DNA from: Clostridiales bacterium
GTDB lineage: Bacteria > Bacillota > Clostridia > Oscillospirales > Oscillospiraceae
Assembly: GCA_004553495.1 (NCBI GenBank)
Contig: SFLE01000001.1
Coordinates: 51,338 to 115,337 of the forward strand
Reading direction: 5' to 3'
DNA length: 64,000 nt
Position 1 is the first letter of the stretch. Every line of letters starts with the position of its first letter. Below, piece by piece: positions 8,664 through 17,632 of the stretch. Under the pieces are notes generated by a model. It was not told the DNA's origin. It made no database searches and was given only the letters and a program-made list of their open reading frames with translations. Made by a program: the position numbers and the translations under genes.

Positions 8664-11330
8664 TTAAATTCCAAGCTTTTCAGCCACGAGATCGTCAACT
8701 ATCGCAAGGGCGTTATCCATCTTGAGCACCTCGGTGCCGCCGCCCATTGCGGAATCTGGCTTGCCGCCGCCCTTACCTCCGGTCACTGCGGAGACCGCGC
8801 GGACAATATCTCCCGCCTTTATACCGGCCGCCACTGCGTCCTTGCCGCAGCAGGCTGCGAATGTGACCTTGGACTCGGTAGCGGTCGCGAGAACGGCTAC
8901 TATCTTCGGGTCGCGGTCGCGCAGGAAATCGCCGATCTTTCTGAGGTCGTTTGCGTCGAGATCCGTGCGGGTCGCAGTGAGGACATGGAAATCGCCGATC
9001 TTCTTTGCGGCAAAGAGGAACCTCTCCACATCTGAAGCGAGCATCTTGTCCTTCATCTTGTCTACCTTCTGGCGCAAGCTCTTGACCTCGCTTACAAAGC
9101 CCTCAGCCTTGGCAAGCAGCTCGCTCGGCTTTGCCTTCAGGCTTTCCGCGGCGCGGGCGACGGTGAGGTAAGAGTGCTTTGCCATTTCAAGATACCGTCT
9201 GCCGGTAACGGCCTCTATTCTGCGAACGCCGCTTGCAATGGAATACTCGCCAGTTATATGGAACATGCCGACCTTGGCGGTGTTGTCAAGATGAGTGCCG
9301 CCGCACAGCTCGGTGCTGAAATCGCCCATTTTGACTACGCGGACGACATCGCCGTACTTTTCGCCGAACAGCGCCGTTGCGCCGCTTTCCTTTGCAGCCT
9401 CAAGGCTCATTTCCCGAACGCTTATGTCCATGCCTTCAAGGATGGCGTCGTTGACCGCATCCTCGACTGCAGCTATCTCCTTGCCGCTCAGGGCGCTGAA
9501 ATGCGTGAAGTCAAAGCGCAGCTCATCGACATCGACGAGCGAGCCGGCCTGATGCACATGGTCGCCGAGAACCTTGCGCAGTGCGGCGTGCAGCAGATGC
9601 GTTGCCGAGTGCGCACGGGAGATGGCTCTGCGGCGCTCGGGATTGACATTGGCAACTACCTCCTCGCCGACAGAGATGGAGCCGGACTCCACAACACCGT
9701 AGTGCAGGTACTTGTTGCCCTTATCTTTCTTGACATTGTTTACGATGAATCTGGTGAACTGACCGTTTTCTATATCCTCAAGGCTGAATCCTATCTCGCC
9801 CCTGTCGGCGAGCTGACCGCCCATTTCGGCATAGAACGGGGTCTTATCAAGAACGATTATGCCCTCACAGCCCTCGCTTATCTCACCGGCGAGCTCATCG
9901 CCGTTCACGATGGCAAGCACCGTTGCGGTATCGCTGAGCTTATCATAGCCGGTAAACTCCGTGGGCGTTGCATCAAGGCCGAAGTCGATGCCCTCCCAGC
10001 CAAGGTCGCCGAGAGCCTTTCTCGCTTCGCGGGCGCGGACGCGCTGCTCCTCCATGAGAGCTTTAAACTCGTCCATATTAACGCTCATGCCCTCATCGGC
10101 GAGCATTTCGGCGGTCATATCCACGGGGAAGCCATAGGTATCATAGAGCTTGAACGCATCGGCTCCGGAGAAAACGCTTTCTCCCTTTGCCTTGTGCTCC
10201 TGCAAAATGCCGGAGAATATCTGCATACCGGCATCTATCGTCTTTGCAAAGCTTGCCTCCTCGCTCTGAACGACGCGGGTTATATAATCCTGCTTCTCGC
10301 GCAGCTCAGGGTACTGGCACTCGTTTTCATGTATAACGGTGTCGATGACCTTGTAAAGGAACGGCTCGTTTACGCCGAGGAGCTTGCCATGGCGCGCTGC
10401 TCTTCTGAGCAGACGGCGCAGAACATAGCCTCTGCCCTCGTTCGACGGCAGGATACCGTCGCATATCATAAAGGTCGCGCTGCGGATGTGGTCGGTTATA
10501 ACGCGCAGGGAAACATCACGCTTTTCGCTCTGACCGTAGTGTGCGCCGGTGAGCTCGGACACCTTGTGGGTGATGTTCATAACGGTATCGACATCAAACA
10601 GCGAGTTTACGCCCTGGCACACAACGGCAAGACGCTCAAGACCCATGCCGGTGTCGATGTTTTTCTGGCTGAGCTCGGTGTAGTTGCCGTGTCCGTCGTT
10701 ATCAAACTGCGAGAAAACATTGTTCCAGACCTCGATATAGCGGTCGCAGTCGCAGCCGACGGTGCAGTCGGGCTTACCGCAGCCGTACTCCTCGCCGCGG
10801 TCGTAATATATCTCCGAACAGGGACCGCAGGGACCGGCGCCGTGCTCCCAGAAGTTATCCTCCTTGCCGAAGCGGAATATGCGCTCTGCGGGTATGCCGA
10901 TCTCATCGTGCCAAATGTTCCATGCCTCGTCGTCATCAAGGTATACCGAGGGGTAGAGCCTGTTGGGGTCAAGCCCGACCCACTGCTCGCTGGTTAAGAA
11001 CTCCCAACTCCACGCGATAGCCTCGTGCTTGAAGTAATCGCCGAAGGAGAAGTTGCCGAGCATTTCAAAATATGTGCCGTGGCGCGCGGTGTGACCGACA
11101 TTGTCGATGTCGCCGGTGCGGATGCACTTCTGGCAGGTGCAAACGCGTTTTCTCGGGGGTATCTGCTCACCCTTGAACCACGGTTTCATCGGGGTCATGC
11201 CCGCGTTTATGAGCAGGATGGATTTATCGTTCTGCGGCACCAGCGAAAAGCTCGGCAGGCGCAGGTGATCCTTGCTCTCGAAAAAGCTCAGGAACATTTC
11301 TCTGAGCTCATTTACTCCGTATGCTTTCAT
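8664..11330 (-). CDS. alaS: Alanyl-tRNA synthetase
   Basis: AlaS charges tRNA-Ala. The 888-residue protein has the full bacterial architecture: class II catalytic core from the N-terminus (the FFESKDHLRLPSFSLVP and GTYFEMLGNFSFGDYFK stretches), a tRNA-recognition domain, an editing domain with the zinc-binding HSATHLLHAAL (about 575) and ELCGGTHLDN (about 675), and a C-terminal DHHA1 domain containing GGKGGGKPDSAMGGG. GGAG lies 7 bases before the ATG. No T-box leader is seen; it is transcribed behind mltG and the U32 gene. Confidence 0.98.
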   Translation of the reverse strand: MKAYGVNELREMFLSFFESKDHLRLPSFSLVPQNDKSILLINAGMTPMKPWFKGEQIPPRKRVCTCQKCIRTGDIDNVGHTARHGTYFEMLGNFSFGDYFKHEAIAWSWEFLTSEQWVGLDPNRLYPSVYLDDDEAWNIWHDEIGIPAERIFRFGKEDNFWEHGAGPCGPCSEIYYDRGEEYGCGKPDCTVGCDCDRYIEVWNNVFSQFDNDGHGNYTELSQKNIDTGMGLERLAVVCQGVNSLFDVDTVMNITHKVSELTGAHYGQSEKRDVSLRVITDHIRSATFMICDGILPSNEGRGYVLRRLLRRAARHGKLLGVNEPFLYKVIDTVIHENECQYPELREKQDYITRVVQSEEASFAKTIDAGMQIFSGILQEHKAKGESVFSGADAFKLYDTYGFPVDMTAEMLADEGMSVNMDEFKALMEEQRVRAREARKALGDLGWEGIDFGLDATPTEFTGYDKLSDTATVLAIVNGDELAGEISEGCEGIIVLDKTPFYAEMGGQLADRGEIGFSLEDIENGQFTRFIVNNVKKDKGNKYLHYGVVESGSISVGEEVVANVNPERRRAISRAHSATHLLHAALRKVLGDHVHQAGSLVDVDELRFDFTHFSALSGKEIAAVEDAVNDAILEGMDISVREMSLEAAKESGATALFGEKYGDVVRVVKMGDFSTELCGGTHLDNTAKVGMFHITGEYSIASGVRRIEAVTGRRYLEMAKHSYLTVARAAESLKAKPSELLAKAEGFVSEVKSLRQKVDKMKDKMLASDVERFLFAAKKIGDFHVLTATRTDLDANDLRKIGDFLRDRDPKIVAVLATATESKVTFAACCGKDAVAAGIKAGDIVRAVSAVTGGKGGGKPDSAMGGGTEVLKMDNALAIVDDLVAEKLGI

Positions 11331-11348
11331 ATCTCTTCTCCTCTTTCA

Positions 11349-12554
11349 CTATTTCAGTCTTCTTATTATCGACAGTCTGCCGCACGGTGCGGGCAGCTTC
11401 ATTTTAAACTTCATCATGGCGTGCGGCGTTGAAGTTATCTCCTCGCCATCGACATTTTCCATATACCCCGCCGTGAACGGCACGGGCTCTGAATCATTTG
11501 TCATGAGCTCAAGCTTATCGCCCCTGCAGAACCTGTTGCGCTGTGTCAAAACGGCGTTGCCGTCTTTGTCGCATTCTTCAACGACCGCGCACACCTCCGC
11601 TTGCGAATAGTAGCTCGTTTCGGCATAATGCTGACCGGGGTCCCCGAAGTAAAAGCCGGTGCAGTACGGGCGGTGGCTGAGCTTATATACCTCGTCTATC
11701 CACACCTGCGGCAGAGGTTCTCCTGCTGCGGCGCAGTCGATAGCGTGGCGATATGCGTTCGTGACAGCCGCGGCATAGTAGGCGGATTTCATCCTGCCCT
11801 CTATCTTGAAGCTCGTAACTCCGGCGGCTATGAGCTCGGGTATGTGCTCTATCATGCACATATCGCGCGAGTTCAGTATATATGTCCCGTTATCCTCGGT
11901 TATATCAAAGTATTCGCCGGGGCGCTTTTCCTCAACGAGCCTGTATTTCCAGCGGCACGGCTGCGCGCAGGCACCGCGGTTTGCGTCTCTGCCCGTGAGA
12001 TAGTTTGACAGCAGACAGCGTCCGGAGAACGAAACGCACATGGCTCCGTGAACGAACGCCTCGATCTCAAGCTCCTTCGGTGTGTTCGCGCGGATCTCGA
12101 AAATATCCTTCATGGGAGTTTCGCGCGCAAGCACTACCCTGCTCGCGCCCATGCTGTAAAGCACATTTGCCGTTGCGCTGTTTATAACGCCGAGCTGAGT
12201 GCTCACATGGCGCTGAACTGACGGCGCATAGCGTTCCGCCAGCTTCATAACGCCGAGGTCGGCAATTATAAACGCGTCTACCCCCGCGTTTTCAGCCTCG
12301 CGCAGAAAATCCGGCAGAGCCTTCAGCTCGTCCTCGCGCGGGAGGGTGTTGCAGGTGAGATGCACCGCAGCGCCGTTTTCATGCGCAAGCGTGCACGCCT
12401 GTGCAAGCTCTTCCATCGAGAAATTGCCCGCCGAGGCACGCATTCCGAAGCGTTTTCCCGCCAGATACACGGCATCGGCACCGTAGTGGAGCGCCATTGC
12501 AAGGCGCTCCATGTCTCCTGCCGGTGCAAGCAGTTCCGGTTTTCTGTCAGTCAT
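11349..12554 (-). CDS. U32 family peptidase / tRNA hydroxylation protein
   Basis: This 401-residue U32 protein opens with ELLAPAGDMERLAMALHYGADAVY, has the family's Cys-rich signature ending NRGACAQPCRWKY near residue 185, and carries FKIEGRMKSAYYAA. U32 members were named peptidases, but E. coli TrhP and B. subtilis TrhP1/P2 (YrrN/YrrO) are needed for 5-hydroxyuridine formation in tRNA, the more likely role. It overlaps the mltG stop by 8 bases and precedes alaS by 18, a context that also favours tRNA function. Confidence 0.9.
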   Translation of the reverse strand: MTDRKPELLAPAGDMERLAMALHYGADAVYLAGKRFGMRASAGNFSMEELAQACTLAHENGAAVHLTCNTLPREDELKALPDFLREAENAGVDAFIIADLGVMKLAERYAPSVQRHVSTQLGVINSATANVLYSMGASRVVLARETPMKDIFEIRANTPKELEIEAFVHGAMCVSFSGRCLLSNYLTGRDANRGACAQPCRWKYRLVEEKRPGEYFDITEDNGTYILNSRDMCMIEHIPELIAAGVTSFKIEGRMKSAYYAAAVTNAYRHAIDCAAAGEPLPQVWIDEVYKLSHRPYCTGFYFGDPGQHYAETSYYSQAEVCAVVEECDKDGNAVLTQRNRFCRGDKLELMTNDSEPVPFTAGYMENVDGEEITSTPHAMMKFKMKLPAPCGRLSIIRRLK

Positions 12555-13797
12555 ACTTCTGAGTTGCTACAAAGGCGTTGAACGCGTCAGCAGAGGTAAA
12601 GAACTCGTGCGAGCCGGTCTCGGTGTTCAGCGCATAGTACATATAGCTCGTGCTGTCGGGTCTGAGCGCGGCTTTAATGGAAACTATACCGGGGCTGCAT
12701 ATGGGAGACGGCGGGAGCCCCTTGCTGATACGGGTGTTATAGGGGCTGTCCTTAGACAGCATCTCCGCCGTGGGCGCACCCTCATGGTCAGGGTACTCAT
12801 AAAGCGTTGTCGAGTCTATCTGAAGTGCCCAGTCCTTGTTAAGCCGGTTATAGATAACAGAAGCTATGGTGTAACGCTCTGTATCGGTCGCGGCTTCTTT
12901 TTCTATCATGGACGCGATGGTTATTATCTCACGCATGGTATAGCCGCTTTCCTGCTGCCATTCGAGCATTTCTGCGGTAATCTTATAATGAAAACCCTCG
13001 AGCAGCTTATTTATAGCGGTAGCCGCAGGCATTCCCTCGTAAAACTCATAGGTATCCGGAAACAGGAAGCCCTCCAGACGGGTGGGATCGCCCTTTTCGG
13101 TGCCCTCAAGGAACGAGTAATTGAATGTCGCGTTGGTCGCTGCGTCCATGAGCTCGTCATAATCGCAAACGCCCTCGGAGTCGAGCTTTTTGAATATCTG
13201 GCGCATGGTGTAGCCTTCGGGGAAGGTTATCTTCTTCGTGACCATCGCGCCTGAGCCGGAGGTCATTTTCTTTACAAGCGCCTTGTAGTCATAGACCGCC
13301 TTGAGCTCATATGTGCCGGGGTCTATCTTCTCATCGGCATTGTACACGGCGCCGAAGAGCTTGAACAGCCACTTGTATTTTATGATGCCCTGCTCCTTGA
13401 GCTTATCGGCAACATAGCTCATGTCGGCATAATGCACCTTTTTGGTCTTTGTATTGCCGTCATCATCCTTCACCTCGACCTCTTTGTAGGTGAAGCTGTC
13501 CTTATCGAGGGTTATCTGCGCAACGGTGTCGGACGATTTAAAGCCCAGAACATCGGTAGCCGCCGCCCACGCGAGGCAGGCGAGAATGACGCTCACACTT
13601 ATGACAAACAGAAAATACAGCATTCCGCCGCCAAAACCGCTTTTCACCTCGCTGCCGCCGTTTCCCGACTTTTTCGCGGGTTCAGACGCCTTTTTCGGCT
13701 GCTGTGGCTTGCTTTTGGGAACGGTTTTCATTTTTTTCGTTCTGTCGTCATCGCTCTTGCCGAAGAGCTCCTCAAAATCTTTGTTCTTATCAGCCAT
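12547..13797 (-). CDS. mltG: Endolytic transglycosylase MltG
   Basis: MltG is a membrane-anchored lytic transglycosylase that cleaves nascent glycan strands and sets strand length. The 416-residue protein has a cytoplasmic Lys/Pro-rich tail of about 60 residues, one membrane helix (MLYFLFVISVSVILACLAWAAA), a LysM-like region and a YceG domain with the catalytic Glu in IITIASMIEKEA. The start ATG at 13797 has AAGGAG at 6-base spacing; the reading frame is open for 15 codons upstream without a ribosome site. It heads the mltG-U32-alaS-HIT operon from an extended -10 promoter. Confidence 0.95.
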   Translation of the reverse strand: MADKNKDFEELFGKSDDDRTKKMKTVPKSKPQQPKKASEPAKKSGNGGSEVKSGFGGGMLYFLFVISVSVILACLAWAAATDVLGFKSSDTVAQITLDKDSFTYKEVEVKDDDGNTKTKKVHYADMSYVADKLKEQGIIKYKWLFKLFGAVYNADEKIDPGTYELKAVYDYKALVKKMTSGSGAMVTKKITFPEGYTMRQIFKKLDSEGVCDYDELMDAATNATFNYSFLEGTEKGDPTRLEGFLFPDTYEFYEGMPAATAINKLLEGFHYKITAEMLEWQQESGYTMREIITIASMIEKEAATDTERYTIASVIYNRLNKDWALQIDSTTLYEYPDHEGAPTAEMLSKDSPYNTRISKGLPPSPICSPGIVSIKAALRPDSTSYMYYALNTETGSHEFFTSADAFNAFVATQKYD

Positions 13798-13842
13798 AGA
13801 AGTCTCCTTTGCCGATTGTAACCTGATTTGCCTTAGCGGCAT

Positions 13843-13851
13843 AGTATATCA
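13843..13851 (-). promoter_or_regulatory. Extended -10 promoter for the mltG operon
   Basis: On the minus strand TGATATACT forms an extended -10 (TGn plus TATACT, 5 of 6 to consensus) about 45 bases before the mltG start. No good -35 is seen at 16-18 bases, as expected for extended -10 promoters. Confidence 0.55.
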
Positions 13852-13952
13852 CAGACGCAGCGCTGCTGCGATACTAACGGATAATTTCGTGTCGTGAGTC
13901 CGCCGCGCCGGACCGAGCTGCGAAATTTCAAGCGCGGGGAAAGGTCATATAT

Positions 13953-14099
13953 ATGTTCTGCAACAATAACAACAGCTGCATCTGGATAATCCTCATACTC
14001 ATCATCCTCTTCTTCGGCTGCGGCAACTGCGGCGGAAGCTGCGGCTGTGGAAACAGCGGCTGCGGCTGCGGCAACAACGACTGCGGCTGCGGCTGCTGA
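13953..14099 (+). CDS. 48-residue Cys/Gly-rich membrane-anchored peptide
   Basis: A short open frame encodes 48 residues: an Asn/Ser/Cys head (MFCNNNNSC), one strongly hydrophobic helix at residues 10-21 (IWIILILIILFF), and a tail of Gly, Cys and Asn. It contains 11 Cys (3, 9, 23, 26, 30, 32, 37, 39, 44, 46, 48) and 11 Gly. A GGGGAAAGG stretch lies 8 bases before the ATG, and a good intrinsic terminator starts 10 bases after the stop, so it looks like a real monocistronic gene. Similar Clostridial peptides are sometimes auto-annotated as chorion-class high-cysteine proteins; function is unknown. Metal binding, disulfide cross-linking at the envelope or a spore-related role are guesses. Confidence 0.7.
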   Translation: MFCNNNNSCIWIILILIILFFGCGNCGGSCGCGNSGCGCGNNDCGCGC

Positions 14100-14108
14100 G
14101 TGAGGCTC

Positions 14109-14137
14109 AAGGGGCTCCTTCAGGAGCTCCTTTTTTT
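14109..14137 (+). terminator. Intrinsic terminator of the Cys-rich peptide gene
   Basis: AAGGGGCTCC pairs with GGAGCTCCTT around a TTCA loop (10 base pairs, one G-T), followed by a T-run to 14137. The T-run overlaps the stop codon of the convergent 5-formyltetrahydrofolate cyclo-ligase gene. Confidence 0.88.
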
Positions 14138-14675
14138 AATCCGTTATGACCAAATTTACCTGAATATCGGTATGCTCCGTTGGGAGCGCGCTCTCAATGA
14201 GCTTTGCCCTGCACAGGCACACGGTGAACACCTCGTGCCTTGCAAGATAGCGGTCGTAGTACCCTCCACCGTGACCGAGGCGGTTTCCGTGCATATCGCA
14301 GCACAGCGCGGGAACGATCATTACATCGTTTGCCGCCGGTACTGCCGGAATGCACCTCGGCGGCTCGGGTATGCCGAACGCTCCGGCGGATAGCTGCGGC
14401 AGGCTTTCGAGCACATAAAATTCCATAGCGCCGTTTTGCCCGCACACCGGAAGCGCCGTGCGCTGTCCTCGCAGCAGCAAAAGCTCCAAAAGCCCGCTGG
14501 TAGATACCTCCCTGCCGACGCTGCAATACGCAAAAACCGTACCGGCTTGCTCAAGCTGCGGAAGCTTCAGCAGCTTTTCGAGTATGGCGGCATTGCTCTT
14601 TTCAATATATTCATCCGAGAGCGCCGCCGTTTCTCTGCGCTTTTTCTCGCGCAGGGTATTTTTATCACAGAGCAT
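14136..14675 (-). CDS. 5-formyltetrahydrofolate cyclo-ligase
   Basis: The enzyme (MTHFS, YgfA/YqgN family) converts 5-formyl-THF to 5,10-methenyl-THF using ATP. The 179-residue protein has the N-terminal basic helix (LREKKRRETAAL), the folate-site motif VFAYCSVGREVST, and the phosphate-binding signature RLGHGGGYYDRYL near residue 138. It overlaps the tmk stop by 11 bases and is the last gene of a sirtuin-wecG-tmk-mthfs run. Confidence 0.93.
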   Translation of the reverse strand: MLCDKNTLREKKRRETAALSDEYIEKSNAAILEKLLKLPQLEQAGTVFAYCSVGREVSTSGLLELLLLRGQRTALPVCGQNGAMEFYVLESLPQLSAGAFGIPEPPRCIPAVPAANDVMIVPALCCDMHGNRLGHGGGYYDRYLARHEVFTVCLCRAKLIESALPTEHTDIQVNLVITD

Positions 14676-15333
14676 TTTTGATAATAGAATATATCTCTTC
14701 GTGCTTTTCCTCTATCTCGCGCTCGGCGCCGTCCGTTTCAAACGGTATCCTTGTCCAGCCATAGTAATCGGCGGCTTTATCCGCAACGCGCAGGCAGTTT
14801 TCAAGATAGGTAATATCCTTCTCGTGAATATCCGCCGCTGTGTGTGTTTTTTCCTGACGGTGCTTCATACGGCGAAGCGAGGTCTCGACATTGACATCGA
14901 GGTATATAACAAGATCGGGCCGAGGTAATCCGAGCTTGACATATTCAAAGTCATACAGCCAATCGAAAAATCCCTCGAGCTCGCAGTCGGCAAGCTTTGC
15001 GCCCTGATGCACGGCATTCGAGGTCGTATATCTGTCTGAGAGGATGAACTCGCCGGAATTGTACGCTTTTCCCCAATCGGTGCGGTATGCCGCGAACCGG
15101 TCGACGGCATAGAAGGTCGATGCAGCATAAGCGTTTACATCCGCGGGATTTGAGCCGAACTCGCCGCCGAGGTACATTCTTATGAGCGAGCTGCTCTCGT
15201 TATCATAACGGGGGAAAACTATGTGATTGTATTTGATGCCTTCGGCTTCAAGGCGGGCGCACACGCGCTTGTAGTGAGCGGATTTGCCGCTGCCGTCGAT
15301 GCCCTCGAATACGATGAGTTTACCCTTTTCCAT
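14665..15333 (-). CDS. tmk: Thymidylate kinase
   Basis: Tmk phosphorylates dTMP to dTDP. The 222-residue protein has the P-loop FEGIDGSGKS at 9-18, the LSDRYTTSNAVHQGAKL region corresponding to the DR(Y/F) motif, and YLDVNVETSLRRMKHR in place of the lid segment. In tmk from many Clostridia the sequence resembles this longer, slightly diverged form rather than E. coli Tmk. It overlaps the genes on both sides by 11-14 bases, indicating translational coupling. Confidence 0.9.
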   Translation of the reverse strand: MEKGKLIVFEGIDGSGKSAHYKRVCARLEAEGIKYNHIVFPRYDNESSSLIRMYLGGEFGSNPADVNAYAASTFYAVDRFAAYRTDWGKAYNSGEFILSDRYTTSNAVHQGAKLADCELEGFFDWLYDFEYVKLGLPRPDLVIYLDVNVETSLRRMKHRQEKTHTAADIHEKDITYLENCLRVADKAADYYGWTRIPFETDGAEREIEEKHEEIYSIIKNAL

Positions 15334-16060
15334 TGAAAAACTTCCTTATCCTTTTACATATCGCTTTCAAGATAAACAGCGGCAGGCGCGCGATGCGCTT
15401 GAATCTCCACGGCTCCTTTATGCAGCGGTAAAGCCACTCGGCATTCATCCTCTGCCACTTTTCCGGCGCGCGCAGTACGGTTCCGGCAAACACATCGAGA
15501 GAGCCGCCGAGACCTGCCATAAGACCTACATCGAGCTTGGGTGCGTTCTCAGCCATCCAGAGCTCCTGCTTGGGAAAGCCGAGGCAGACCATGAGAAAAT
15601 CGGGCTTTGCGGCATTTATCTTCTCTATAACGGGGGCATCGTCTTTAAAATACCCGTCGTTTACTCCGCAGATATTGAGTTTGGGATACATCTCCTGCAT
15701 TTTCTGCGCAGCCAGCTCGGCTACTCCGGGCTTTGCGCCGAGCAGGAAAACGCTCTTGCCGACATTCGAGGCATATTCAAGGATAGCCTCGCCTATCTCT
15801 ATCCCCGGCAGGCGCTCTTTAAGCGGGGTTCCGAGTATCTTTGCCGCCTTTACAACTCCGATACCGTCGGGTATCACGAGGTCTGCATCACATATTGCCC
15901 TGTGCAGCTCGGGATTATCCCACGCCGCCATGACTATCTCCGGATTCGGGGTGACCATATATGCGCCGCGGTGCTCCTCTATGAGATTTTTGCACAGGGT
16001 TATCGCTTCATCCCGCGTCAGATCGTCAAACCCGACGCCCATTACATCTATTCTACTCAA
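15320..16060 (-). CDS. WecG/TagA/CpsF family glycosyltransferase
   Basis: This family (GT26) transfers ManNAc or a related sugar to undecaprenyl-diphosphate-GlcNAc in wall teichoic acid or surface-polysaccharide linkage-unit synthesis. The 246-residue protein shows the conserved TPNPEIVMAAWDNPELHRAI, VIPDGIGVVKAAK with the catalytic Asp, and MVCLGFPKQELWMAEN segments, plus a C-terminal basic tail (RIARLPLFILKAICKRIRKFF) that likely attaches it to the inner membrane face. It is the only teichoic-type gene in the window. Confidence 0.92.
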   Translation of the reverse strand: MSRIDVMGVGFDDLTRDEAITLCKNLIEEHRGAYMVTPNPEIVMAAWDNPELHRAICDADLVIPDGIGVVKAAKILGTPLKERLPGIEIGEAILEYASNVGKSVFLLGAKPGVAELAAQKMQEMYPKLNICGVNDGYFKDDAPVIEKINAAKPDFLMVCLGFPKQELWMAENAPKLDVGLMAGLGGSLDVFAGTVLRAPEKWQRMNAEWLYRCIKEPWRFKRIARLPLFILKAICKRIRKFFNGKG

Positions 16061-16773
16061 AGCTGGCTAAACACCTTTCCGATCTTTTCGTTTATAACAA
16101 GGTCCGCCTCATCGTCATAAGGCGTGCTGCTGAGGTTAACGAGTGCAAGCTTATTTCCGCGGTAATAATTTATAAGTCCCGCAGCGGGATACACATTAAG
16201 GCTCGTTCCGCCTATTATGAGCACCTCCGCCTCGGAGATAACACGGACAGCCTCGGTTATGACATTCTCGTCAAGCGGTTCCTCATACAGAACTATATCG
16301 GGTCTTATAACTCCGCCGCAGGTGCAGTGCGGCACGCCCTGACCATGGTTCATTTTATCCGCGGGATACGGCTTTCCGCACAGGCTGCAATAGCTGCGCA
16401 GAATGCTGCCGTGGAGCTCCAGCACCTTTTTGCTGCCGGCTGCCTGATGCAGCCCGTCGATATTCTGAGTTACTACCGCGCGCAGCTTGCCTTTTTCTTC
16501 GAGCTCGGCGAGCTTTAAATGCGCGGCATTGGGCTTTACCCCGTCTATGACGAGCTTTTCGCGGTGAAAGCGATAGTACTCCTCCGGATATTTAACGAAA
16601 AACGAGTGGCTGAGTATCGTTTCGGGCGGGTATTTCCACTGCTGGTTATAAAGTCCGTCAACGCTGCGAAAGTCGGGTATGCCGCTTTCGGTCGATACTC
16701 CGGCTCCGCCGAAGAAAACAACATTGTTGCTATCGTCTATCCACTGCTTGAGCTTTAATATTTTATCATTCAT
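16057..16773 (-). CDS. NAD-dependent protein deacylase (sirtuin)
   Basis: This Sir2 family enzyme removes acyl groups from lysines using NAD. The protein of about 238 residues carries the NAD-binding FFGGAGVSTESGIPDFRS, TQNIDGLHQAAG with LHGS supplying the catalytic His, and a zinc site CSLCG plus a C-T-C pair. I chose ATG at 16773, preceded by AGGAG with 8-base spacing, over a GTG three codons upstream. It is the first gene of the operon running into wecG, tmk and mthfs, driven by a promoter whose -35 lies in the end of the Cof gene. Confidence 0.94.
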   Translation of the reverse strand: MNDKILKLKQWIDDSNNVVFFGGAGVSTESGIPDFRSVDGLYNQQWKYPPETILSHSFFVKYPEEYYRFHREKLVIDGVKPNAAHLKLAELEEKGKLRAVVTQNIDGLHQAAGSKKVLELHGSILRSYCSLCGKPYPADKMNHGQGVPHCTCGGVIRPDIVLYEEPLDENVITEAVRVISEAEVLIIGGTSLNVYPAAGLINYYRGNKLALVNLSSTPYDDEADLVINEKIGKVFSQL

Positions 16774-16795
16774 ACCGCTCACTCCTAATCGGTTT

Positions 16796-16824
16796 ATTAT
16801 ACTATAATCCGTTTATCTAATCAA
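16796..16824 (-). promoter_or_regulatory. Sigma-A promoter of the sirtuin operon
   Basis: Minus strand TTGATT (16819-16824), 17-base spacer, TATAAT (16796-16801). The -35 and spacer overlap the stop codon of the upstream Cof-type phosphatase gene. Confidence 0.75.
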
Positions 16825-17632
16825 GCAAATATTGTTCAATTATGGCTGCCACACCGTCGCTGTCGCAATCGGGCGCGATGACATCGGCAATGGCTTTTAC
16901 ACGCGCGCTTCCGTTTGACATTGCAGCCTTCAATCCGGCGGCGGCGAGCATTTCTTCATCGTTCTGGGCATCGCCTATTGCGATGCACTCGCTCATGTCT
17001 ATCCCCAGCTTTGCGCACAGCGCCTTCAGTCCCTTGGCCTTGCTCACGCCGCTTGCGTTTATCTCAAGCGAGCGCTCCGTTTTGCTCGTAAAACGCACGG
17101 GCAGTGTTTTTATCTGCTCATACACCGCATCCGCCTCGCCGTCGGAGGCAAAAAACAGGTTGAGCTTTTCCACCGGCTTTGGATCGGACATGAAAAACGC
17201 AAAGGCATCGTCCACAAGGTTCATCTGTGAGCGGTATATCGGCTCATACGCGTTCAGCCCGAAGTCCGCGCAGTTATCAACGCACCACGAGCTGCTGTAT
17301 GTCTTATCGTCTATGAAGAATATAGGCATAACATAGCCGGCGGCGCGGGCGGCAATGTATTTTACCGTCTCGGGGTCAATGGTCTCGTACAGCAGCTTTT
17401 CGCATGTCACGGTATCTATGACCGAGGCTCCCGAGCCGGTAACGGCATAGCGCATACCGCGCACGAGGTCTATATAGGGCTTTACGAGGCTGATGCTGCG
17501 TCCCGTTGAAAACGCAACCACCTTGCCCTGCGCTATCGCCCGCTCCATCGCGCTGACGGTGACCGGAGTGAGCTCCTTTTTTGAGTTTAACGCCGTCGCA
17601 TCCATGTCGGCGGCAAGCAGTTTATATTTCAT
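16817..17632 (-). CDS. Cof-type HAD-IIB hydrolase
   Basis: This 271-residue haloacid-dehalogenase phosphatase has the motif I DMDATALN (catalytic Asp9 and Asp11; the usual DGT is DAT here), motif II FSTGRS, and the C-terminal IAIGDAQNDEEML with metal-binding acidic residues; a C2 cap sits between. Substrates of Cof proteins are typically sugar phosphates or flavin/PLP precursors and cannot be predicted. The ATG at 17632 overlaps the ogg stop in an ATGA and has GGAG upstream; the frame is open further but without a start signal. Confidence 0.92.
   Translation of the reverse strand: MKYKLLAADMDATALNSKKELTPVTVSAMERAIAQGKVVAFSTGRSISLVKPYIDLVRGMRYAVTGSGASVIDTVTCEKLLYETIDPETVKYIAARAAGYVMPIFFIDDKTYSSSWCVDNCADFGLNAYEPIYRSQMNLVDDAFAFFMSDPKPVEKLNLFFASDGEADAVYEQIKTLPVRFTSKTERSLEINASGVSKAKGLKALCAKLGIDMSECIAIGDAQNDEEMLAAAGLKAAMSNGSARVKAIADVIAPDCDSDGVAAIIEQYLLD

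Noticed and set aside
9174..10997. 607-residue plus-strand frame opposite alaS
   Set aside because: Antisense shadow of alanyl-tRNA synthetase; composition rich in Ala, Leu and His with no domain pattern.
13928..14110. Gln/Pro/Leu-rich minus-strand frame opposite the Cys-rich peptide
   Set aside because: Mirrors the Gly-Cys repeats of the plus strand; the plus-strand frame has the ribosome site and the terminator.
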